From NCBI GenBank assembly GCA_964016885.1, contig OZ024742.1:362686348-362750347 (forward strand): a stretch of DNA of 64,000 nt, read 5' to 3'. The DNA comes from Eledone cirrhosa. Its lineage: Eukaryota; Mollusca; Cephalopoda; Octopoda; Eledonidae. The position numbers and the translations under genes were made by a program. Under the pieces are notes generated by a model that was not told the DNA's origin, searched no databases, and was given only the letters and a program-made list of their open reading frames with translations. Each line of letters starts with the position of its first letter. The first letter of the stretch is position 1. Positions 55,850 to 64,000 of this stretch are shown here, piece by piece.

Positions 55850-57235
55850 TCATAAAACCTTCTCGTTCGGGGTATGTTAAGTTAGGATCAGGTCTTCATC
55901 TCAAAATACCTAAATTGAGCTTTATATATCTTTATTCTACATAACACATTTTATATGAATGTGTATATACATCTATTTTGAATCATGCGTTAACGCCCCT
56001 GTTGCATAATCTACTATATCCTTTCATTTTAAAATTAAGTGAGGTGCGATTGGAAAAAGATTTGACTGTTATTTCTAACATGACATGTGGCCACGTAGAG
56101 AAACTCTCATTCATGCCTACCTTTACACCAGTTAGTTTAATTAAGTAACTGAGGCATACTTTCCAATAGACACAGATGTCGGTGAACAAACATAACTTTC
56201 AAAAAAACAAAAAATAAAATTCAAAATGTTTAAGAAACTTAAACACGAAACATTTTCATTGTAAACTAAATTAGAATCGTGTAATTAAATTTTTATATTA
56301 GATAAATATATATTCACGAAATTTAATTTGCATGAAATATAAATATATATTCAGTCTTCTCACGCTTCATAAATAAGTAGACTGCATACATTTTTATTTT
56401 GTTTCATAATCACACATTTTTGTTTGGGTTAACAATTGTTGGCATAGTAAACCACATTTCGATGACAGACTACGGTGACAGTTGTATTATTCTAAAAGAG
56501 GCTGGCAAACAAATTAAAGTTATATAGATACTGACACATACTTTGCTAAAGCGTCTTGATAATTTTACAAAGTGACAGGCTGAAGTGTTTGAAGATTCCA
56601 TTGGCTTTGATGTATCAATGGGAAAAATAATATGAGGCACACAAGAGAAGAAGGATATTCAATTTTATACTATTCTTTCACAACTTCTCTTTAATTTTTA
56701 TCTCTTCATCGCTTTAACTATTTTATATTTTCTTTCATCATATATGAGTTGTTTAACATAGCAAATGAAAGTGGAGAGTTACTATAATTGCAAAGGATTC
56801 ACCTCGAACTGTTTGGCAGGTGAAACCTGAAATATTTTCTTCAGCAAGTAAAAATAAAATTTAAAAAAATGCAAATTTTTGTCTTCTTCAAATATATGTA
56901 ACCTCGTAAAATCCTAATATTTGTTGACGTGATAAATCTAGCTTAATTCGGTGATATATCTGTCAACAGAATGTATGTCAAGTTACAAACTTTAACGGTA
57001 GCATAATTGAATCCTGAAACAGAAATTCAAGTTATTGTCATTTTAAATCTTTCAGCTCAATAGAAGCGTTTATGTGAGCATATACAATGTGTGTAAGTAT
57101 ATTAAACTTAGTTTCATTGTGGGTATTTTAAATTGTGAGCGTGTCACAGCTAACTTGTTACATGGGGGCGCCAAATACTAGTATTTGACTATTTGTGACA
57201 AAATAAATGTGCGTGCGTGTGCAGCTCACACCTAA
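55850..57235. other. 1.4-kb AT-rich stretch, nothing recognised
   Basis: No ORF above noise, no known repeat; the longest repeat-poor stretch in the window. Confidence 0.4.
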
Positions 57236-57239
57236 GCAG

Positions 57240-57476
57240 GTTTAGCTGGCCTCCTCCAAGTTATATCTCCTTGGAGGTGTCTTAGGTAATTTAATGATAG
57301 GGACCCCAGTCCTATCATCTCATTTCTACAGCTGAGTAAACTGGAGCAACGTGAAATAAAGTGTCTTGCTCAAGGAAACAACACATCACCAGGTCCGAGA
57401 ATTGAACTCACAATCTTTCGATTGTAAGCCCAATACTCGAACCTCTAAGCCATGCGCCTTCACAGACAGAATAAAC
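57240..57476 (-). repeat. tRNA-derived SINE, different family
   Basis: On the minus strand: an A-box-like GGCGCATGGCTTAGAGGTT, then a B-box-like GTGAGTTCAATTC, then TTGCTTGAGCAAGACACTTT and CAACGTTGCTCC-type body (TTTCACGTTGCTCCAG). The head order matches a pol III tRNA-like promoter; the body resembles a widely spread metazoan SINE core (from memory). Confidence 0.65.
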
Positions 57477-57716
57477 CATCAGATTATATATTTCTTTCAA
57501 ATAAAATATTTAGAGAGAGAGCCTCATTTGCACATAGTACTAAACAACAGGGAGTCCCAATTGTGTGTGTCGTTTAAGAGAGTTTCCTACTGACCAAATA
57601 TACAAAGGTTTAAATTAAATACATTGATTAAATATCGGATTATATAGGAACGATGGGCTGCTAATATTAAACTTGGTAACTTATAAACAGTAGAAAAATC
57701 CTCCTCCCCATCCTCC

Positions 57717-57807
57717 CCCTTCTTCTTCTTCTTCTTCTTCTTCTTCTTCTTCTTCTTCTTCTTCTTCTTCTTCTTCTTCTTCTTCTTCTTCTTCTTCTTC
57801 TTCTTCT
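57717..57807. repeat. (CTT)n microsatellite
   Basis: CTT triplets; poly-Lys frame on the minus strand is an artefact. Confidence 0.95.
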
Positions 57808-57895
57808 CATCATTACGGGGTCGATAAAATATAACGAACTGGGGTCGATTTAATCGATTTTCTCCTTCCCCATTGCTGGCCTGGTGCATAATTCA
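57808..57895 (+). repeat. 3' part of octopus-type SINE
   Basis: GGGGTCGATAAAATATAACG, CTGGGGTCGATTTAATCGAT and GGCCTGGTGCATAATTC; the tRNA head is missing, replaced by (CTT)n. Confidence 0.7.
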
Positions 57896-57898
57896 GAA

Positions 57899-58320
57899 AC
57901 CAATATTATTATTATTATTATTATTCCTGTCATGGTGCAGAGTCATTAAATACTTCTTCCAGCGGGTCCTGTTAGAAGCAACCGACTCCAACTGATCCGG
58001 CTGGACCCCTAAGCAAGACCAGCCAAGCTTATAGATGTTATCCAGCTATCTTGCCTGGGGTCTACCCCTGGGTCTCCTGTCGGCTGGTTTTGCTAGTAAA
58101 ATCTGTCCAGCAATTCTTTCTTGAGACATTCTAACCACATGACCATAGTATCGGAGCTGTGATCTCTCAAGTCGGAGAAGAAGCAGCTCTACTTGGAATG
58201 ACTCTTTGATCTCCGAGCTACGCACTTCATCGAGTCACGTTAATCCAGAATCCCTTCGGAGGAACCCTATTCCAGCCGCTTGTATTCGGGATCATATTTC
58301 CCCGGCCATTATCTATAGGT
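57899..58320 (-). pseudogene. RTE-like LINE C-terminus with (AAT)n tail
   Basis: Minus-strand coding remnant: QLRYYGHVVRMSQERIAGQ, GRRPRGRPQARWLDNIYKLG, then CLGVQPDQLES and WKKYLM, followed by AAT units. 5'-truncated, at least one stop near its start. Same domain as the 12.4- and 61.5-kb pieces but a distinct family. Confidence 0.75.
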
Positions 58321-59010
58321 AAGGATTCTCACGTATACCAAACTAAAGACAGTGAATTTCCCTTTTAAACCTACCTCACTTCTTCTGATTACCGAAGCCT
58401 TGGCAGTAGGTCACTTGAAAGTTTTAAATATTATTTGAAATAGCGTTTTTAAATGTTATTTGCATGGGATTTGTTTCATGAGTCATTTTAAATATGTTCG
58501 TACTACATTCATATAACGGTCTCCCTTGTGGCTGCTGTCAATATTATTAATGATTATCTTATAAAAGGATGAACTGCAAAAAAGGGTCAATATACAGACT
58601 CTTCTCACTTAACAAGAATATTGTTTAACGAACATTTACACGTACGACCATCAATGTTTCTGTATACATTTATATGTTATGTAGTTTTTACAATTCCTTT
58701 CGGGTAAATTTTTATGACATATTTTTGTTTGTTCTTTATGAAAAAAATCCATTTTTCAACGTTTCCAAATATTTTCTTTTATGTTTTGCGAACTATAAAA
58801 AAATATTATATAGAGTTATTGAAAGTGTTTTTATCAGACCTTAATCCAGTTAATATAAACTGATACTTGGTAACATTTCAAATACACTAATACTATTAAA
58901 TAATACTAAAACAAATGTAGAATGTCAGTAATAAATGAGGACGTGGAATGGTATGGTCCTCCGTTGATTTCGACGATGAATGTTGCAGTTGTTCGATTAA
59001 CGTAAAAGTC
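58321..59010. other. Non-coding stretch, nothing recognised
   Basis: AT-rich; no supported feature. Confidence 0.4.
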
Positions 59011-59015
59011 TGCTC

Positions 59016-59294
59016 ATGTGGTTGAGCCGCTCTCCAACAGGTTCGCGGTCCAACAGGTTCGCGGTCGTGCCCTTGGTAGTGGAGACTTCTGGTGCCCTCG
59101 GCCCTAGGGTTACCTCCCTATTCATCACCATAGGCGCTGAGCTAGCCAGCCGCAGGTATAAGCCTCGCGAGTTGGAATGGCTCTTGCAGCGCATCTCCCT
59201 TACCATCCTCCGGAGAAACGCCTTCTCCATCCTGTCCGCGGGGGCTGTGGGTAGGCCAGCACGTGGGACGCCATTTGCTCACCATACGGATTAA
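59016..59294 (+). pseudogene. Possible C-terminal remnant of a retroelement ORF
   Basis: GC-richer island with VVPLVVETSGALGP and LQRISLTILRRNAFSILS, reminiscent of tails at the end of some retroelement polyproteins in invertebrates. GTTCGCGGTC is tandemly duplicated upstream. Identification is from memory and weak. Confidence 0.35.
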
Positions 59295-61070
59295 CCACAC
59301 TGTTTGCAATTAATAGTATATGTACTGGATTTGATGAACTTGTATACTATGTGTACTTGTTACCAATTTTCTCATTTCTATAAAGACCCCCTAATGTTGT
59401 AATTTAATAGAATATTATATTGTTTGAATCCAAATGAAAATAAAAATTACATGTCTAATGACTCCATTTATATTACAGAGATAACTGCATACTTAAGCTA
59501 ATGCTCAGGGAGACTCAGCAAAACGCAGTGCCTGATACGAGTAACCCTTTCATTTGCAAGGCATGCGTCCATTCGAGGCTATGGTAAAGAACATTTCCAC
59601 AAAGTGTCACACACAGTGATCGAACCCGAGGCTTAAACGATTGTGAAACAAACTTGTAAACTACACGCTCTTTCTTGTTCTCTTCGGGATACATGTATGT
59701 ATAGGCCCTTAACTCATGATGGATCTGTTGGTGCACTGTAGGGATATACAGCGTGTCTTGGGCATTTGCTTTCAAATTTTGTGAACCCGTTCTCTCCCCA
59801 GGTCAGAATAAAGGTGATTTCTTCCAGAGAAAATAAAGGGGTACGAGTGATACGGTAGAAGTAAGAATGGAATACAGAGGAAGAATTGACCCAGTACTGG
59901 ACATATACCTTTCCTTATTAACTTCGATAGTTTGAAAGACAAATTTGATATCGGCAGGTTTTGAAATCAGAAATGGGGAAACGGATACCGCACCTTAGTC
60001 TATCTGACGTTCGAATGACACTATAGAATCGCCGCCAACGGGGGATGGTACAACCGGAAGGGGGTTTTATTATCGGTCTAATTGATCAGAAATGAATTAG
60101 GCTTAAACAAAAATAACAACAACAGGAACATTGTAGAATTGTTGGAGAGTTGTTTTCTTCTCTTTAGTAAATCTATCATTCATGTAGGCCCCAGTGGGGT
60201 TTAGTTGCGAAATACAGATACCAGGAACAAAAATCACATCTCCTCTGACACTCTATCAATTACAACAGTCCACAGTCCTGGGATGCTACTGTATTCCATC
60301 TATTAACACCAAATGTGACATTAACGTGATTTAATTCAGATTGTAAATAACACCAATGTTCTCTAATTCAGTGAAAAGGCCAGGGCTTTGGGCAGAAGGG
60401 ATTCTAGATTAAACTGATCTCAGAGCCTGAAGGGATAATGTTGAACTCGGCCAGATTTGAACTCAGAACCCCAATAATCAGAATAAATCCCGTTAAAACT
60501 TTGTTTCTAATTTCGACACCTGCTATTTGGAGTGGATGGAATTTAGAGTAAATGAGCACGAATGCTCGATGAAAGGTAAAGATCACCTCAGCAAGATTTG
60601 AACTCAGAAAACTGGCACAAATACTGTGGAACTACAACTAAGCTGAGATTGTTAACCCCATCATGGCGGTAGAAACAACTGCTTGAAGGTTTGATTGAAA
60701 TATCTACTCCAAGAATTGTATTGCGACTTGACTGAGCAACCATTTTTCATCACCACATGCACTGTTGATGTTTAGCGGATAAATTTTCAGACTGGCCGAT
60801 CATCTGACATGAAACCACATGCGTTAGTGTGACATCGGTCATAATAAACTCCAACTCATGTGGAAAATGTATCTAGATGGATTTCGTACATGGCTAGAAA
60901 GAAAGACAAGCACACCATTATATGGCTTCAATAACCCACATAATATGTCATATGTTCTCAGTTCAGTTGCAACAATAACATAATATGTCATATGTTCTCA
61001 GTTCAGTGAATGTACAGAGTTATTGATTGGGAATAAGTTTTTGATTGCTTTTACAAAACTACTGAATATA
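59295..61070. other. Non-coding stretch with fossil SINE heads
   Basis: Three degraded minus-strand B-box-like sites: near 59612-59622 (GGTTCGATC inverse), 59960-60030 and 60450-60610 (two CAAATCT-type boxes in tandem). Around 60935-61005 ACATAATATGTCATATGTTC and the following TCAGTTCAGT are present twice in tandem. No gene. Confidence 0.4.
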
Positions 61071-61074
61071 GCTG

Positions 61075-61160
61075 TGAAGACACATGGCTCAGTGGTTAGT
61101 GTGTTTGGCTTATCATTGTAGAGTCAACAGTAGGACTTCTGGCGGCGCTCTCTGGCTTTC
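61075..61160 (+). repeat. SINE 5' head (tRNA-like)
   Basis: CATGGCTCAGTGGTTAGTGT is a good A box and anticodon-arm-like region; the B box is degraded (AGAGTCAACAG). Confidence 0.5.
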
Positions 61161-61409
61161 AAAACGATTCTTCATTTCACATTTCACAAGTAATTTTTAC
61201 ACGACGCTGCCTAATTGTCTGAAAGATGTGTGGTAAAGTTTCTATCATATTCTGCGGCACATTAGGCGCACGTGTTTTAGTGTAGCATTTGGTTGACCCA
61301 AAGTTCGTGCAGTATTGCGCCAGCTTCAGCATTCGATAATTTATAAAAATGTAGTTAGGCGTAAAAGCCAAACTCGTTATCTTCAATTCGGGATTCGTTT
61401 TAACCCTTG

Positions 61410-61698
61410 AATCTAGGGCAATGACTGAAATAATACAATCGCGAATACAAGCCGCAGAAATCGGGTTCTTCCGAAGGGTTTTGGAGTAACGTTACTTGAC
61501 AAAGTGCGTAACTCAGAGATCAGAGAGTCACTCCAGGTAGAGCGGCTATTTCCCCGAATTGAGAAATCACAGCTCTCATACTATGGGCGTGTCGTTACAG
61601 AATCACTGGACAGATTTGACGGGCAAACCCAACCGACAGGAGATCCGGGGCGCAGGCCCCGAGTAAGATGGTTGGATAGCATCCATGAGCTTGGCTGA
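61410..61698 (+). pseudogene. RTE-like LINE C-terminus, broken
   Basis: TEIIQSRIQAAEIGFFRRVL, then after a frame change NSEIRESLQVERLFPRIEKS, QLSYYGRVV and GRRPRVRWLDSIHELG to a stop. 5'-truncated; tail continues into (AAG)n. Confidence 0.75.
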
Positions 61699-61704
61699 CC
61701 ACGC

Positions 61705-61776
61705 TTGCCGAAGAAGAAGAAGAAGAAGAAGAAGAAGAAGAAGAAGAAGAAGAAGAAGAAGAAGAAGAAGAAGAAA
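61705..61776. repeat. (AAG)n microsatellite
   Basis: AAG triplets acting as the tail of the LINE fragment before it. Confidence 0.95.
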
Positions 61777-62635
61777 CCTTGTGAGTGAAAGTGGGTGGAA
61801 GAAATATCCATGTGGAAGCTGGATAAATTGCTTCTGTAATTGAGGTAAGGCGGACATGTTCTAGATTACTAAACTGATTTAATGAAATACATTAATATGA
61901 AAAGTCTGAGAGGAATGTTGAGTGAGTTAAATCTAGGATGCGACACTGTCTCCGAAGAACCGAGTATTATGTTAAATCCTAGAATGTTTCATGTACAAAT
62001 TTCTGTCGACTACTGAGACAATTAAGTATGAAACTAAATGAGCTGATAGTTCTATTAATTGAACAACTGACATAGAGAGTCGCTAGACTAACGGGTAATC
62101 CATTATAGGAGATATTTTGTTGGCGTAGGTGGGGATGACTGTCTACTTGAGGATGTGTGTGTGAGAGAGAGAGAGAGAACGAAAGAGAGAACGAGAGTAA
62201 CAGAGAAAGAGAGTGAGACACAGTATGAGACAGAGAATGAGAGAGAGAGAGAGAAAGGGGAAGAGAGAGAACAAGAGAGTGAGAGTGACAGAGAATGAAA
62301 GAGAGAGCCAGAGAGAGACAGAGAGACATGTGTATGTATGTAGTCTCATACACACGAGTTGTCAACTTAGTGGACATTCTATTAAAGTATTCTGTTGTTC
62401 CTATTACTTAATCGAGACATAATCTCTCCACAATACTGGAATGAAAGAATTTCGTAATTCAGCAACACTTTTCTTACCATTATAAATTACATTGATAGAG
62501 TCTACATTCCCAATTCTATTATTTACTATTCTGGTATAATGTCAGCACGGGTTTATCAGAAGCTTTGGGTAGTTTACACAGGACACAACAGAGATAAGAT
62601 GAAAGTGAATGACACAACGCAATAAAACAATCGAT
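61777..62635. other. Non-coding stretch with GA-rich block
   Basis: GAGAGA-rich tract at about 62160-62320; otherwise nothing recognised. Confidence 0.45.
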
Positions 62636-62637
62636 TC

Positions 62638-62790
62638 TGATTTTAAGCACAAGGCAAACAATTTAAGGGGAGGGGGAAGTCGATTAAATCTACTCCAGTG
62701 TATTACTGGTGACTTATTTTATCGACCTCGTAAGGATGCAAAGCTAACTTCGGCGGGATTTGAACACAGACGGTACAATGATATCTGTAT
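62638..62790 (-). repeat. Octopus-type SINE, partial
   Basis: Minus strand: GTTCAAATCCCGCC-like box (inverse of GGCGGGATTTGAACACAG), CATCCTTACGAGGTCGATAA and GTTTGCCTTGTGC tail. Confidence 0.7.
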
Positions 62791-63023
62791 ATTAAAATAC
62801 AACATAGTGACTCCCAGAGACCCATGTATTGTTTCTTCCGTTCAAAGTCAACGTTTTCTCAATTCACCCCTCAATTTCTATTGCCATCTAGTAAAGTTTC
62901 ACCCAGTTATCATTTGACAAAAGCAATCTTTTCAGTCATCAATTGCTTCTACTGAAATGTTCAGTATTCATGTACCATGTAATATTTAAATACCAAATTA
63001 CTTGGCACATTAATACAGAAACA

Positions 63024-63411
63024 TCTATGTATATAAAAGCAAGTCGGCCTGTGTGTGTGACCTGTCTGTGTACAAATACTAGGCTCATTTTAACTTTTGA
63101 AGTACTAGGCCGATTTCAACCAAATTTGGCACACGTATTGCTTATATGCCAGAGGAGGTATTGGACAAAAACAAATTTAAAAAAAAAATCGATTTTGTGA
63201 GTGTATCTGTCTGTGTCCAAATACTAGGCTCCTTTTAACTTTTGAAGTACTAGGCCGATTTGGCACGTGCTATTGAGGCGACCTCTCATTGGCTAGCCAA
63301 TTAGCTGACATGAGCTGACATGCACTCAGAAATTGCTAGCTAAGCCATAAACGACCTTGAACAATTCAGGCTGTCATTCATTTCCCGAGCAACGATGGGT
63401 ACATCTGCTAG
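63024..63411 (+). mobile_element. Short non-autonomous Helitron
   Basis: Starts TCTATGTATATAAAAGCAAG after A and ends CTGCTAG before T. A weak CCC/GGG stem lies 16 nt before the end. Internally a ~70-bp unit (ACAAATACTAGGCTCATTTT then AACTTTTGAAGTACTAGGCC) is present twice. It shares the TATATATAAAA start and TGTGTCTGTG-type block with the 9.3-10.2-kb Helitron. No Rep/helicase. Confidence 0.75.
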
Positions 63412-63655
63412 TTCTAAATAACCAGAATGTCAGTCATTGCATATCTCAAACCCTATTTCCTTATAACACTTGAATTGTAAAGAAACCCCTAACACTTTAA
63501 TGTTTTCACTATCATGTTACTTTTTCCACGATTAATTTTATAATGATTTGACTAATTGATCTTAATTAATTCTAATTAATTCCTTCATTGAGCAAAACTA
63601 GTAATAGTTGGATACACTTATATATATGTCTATATATATATACATATATATATAT

Positions 63656-63723
<68 letters not shown>

Positions 63724-63743
63724 ATTACTATTATTACTATATA

Positions 63744-63798
<55 letters not shown>

Positions 63799-64000
63799 AT
63801 CTTCATTTGTTCTATACTCCCTTACAATTGAGTAAAATATTAGTCTGAAACGGACTGCTCTTTCTAGCAGCCTTGTCACTTGCCATTGTCCAACTGCTGC
63901 TACCCTTCTGTTGGCCGTCTACCACGTAATACCTTTCCAATTTGAAATTACTACTCCTAAAGGATCACTTGATATAATCTTTTCTCGGATTGCGAAGTTC
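63412..64000. repeat. AT-rich DNA with (TA)n/(CA)n/(TG)n block
   Basis: Microsatellites at about 63617-63800, including ATT and TA tracts. The last 200 bp show nothing recognisable. Confidence 0.7.

Noticed and set aside
57717..57807. Poly-Lys protein
   Set aside because: (CTT)n microsatellite.
61075..61160. tRNA gene
   Set aside because: Only an A-box-like half is convincing; no cloverleaf or acceptor stem. A SINE head is the better reading.

Overview
This is a eukaryotic, intron-age, repeat-dominated stretch, most likely from a mollusc and probably a cephalopod (octopus-like). The call rests on tRNA-derived SINEs whose body resembles the octopus OK/OR type, abundant (TA)n microsatellites, Tx1-like and CR1-like LINEs, and Penelope-like elements (PLEs) with GIY-YIG endonucleases. 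I see no confident host gene, rRNA or tRNA gene and no CRISPR. Bacterial features (RBS, operons) do not apply. The taxonomic call is inference from memory of repeat families.

Layout. 1-6.5 kb (minus strand): head-to-tail array of a young, intact two-ORF Tx1-like LINE; one 6.0-kb copy is complete and the 5' end of the next lies at the left edge. 6.5-14.7 kb: SINE fossils, an RTE-like LINE tail, a non-autonomous Helitron, several long palindromes (foldbacks) and long (TA)n tracts. 14.8-18.66 kb (minus): a second, dead Tx1-like family. 18.66-23.98 kb: a PLE between ~1.8-kb inverted arms that each end in a hammerhead ribozyme motif. 24-30.8 kb: foldbacks, fossil LINE and SINEs. 30.9-35.16 kb (plus): a broken CR1-like LINE with a PHD-finger ORF1, ending in (ATT)n. 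35.16-42.12 kb (plus): a 5'-truncated copy and then a complete copy of the same intact Tx1-like LINE, docked in that (ATT)n tail. 42.1-47.7 kb: repeats and microsatellites. 47.8-53.16 kb: a second, broken PLE, again between inverted arms with terminal hammerhead motifs. 53.3-64 kb: foldbacks, SINEs, LINE ends and a small Helitron.

Two themes stand out. First, every end of the young Tx1-like LINE seen here sits in (ATT)n, and its own 3' tail is (ATT)n, so each insertion builds a landing pad for the next; this explains the head-to-tail arrays. Second, hammerhead cores (CUGANGA, stem II, GAAA, a 3-bp stem III and UA) occur at the ends of both PLEs and inside at least one non-coding palindrome; degenerate versions occur in other palindromes bordered by (TA)n. 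I infer that many of these foldbacks are non-autonomous relatives of the PLEs.

The two intact LINE copies have both ORFs open and differ by only a few residues, so they are recent and potentially active. Most other elements carry stops, frameshifts or deletions.
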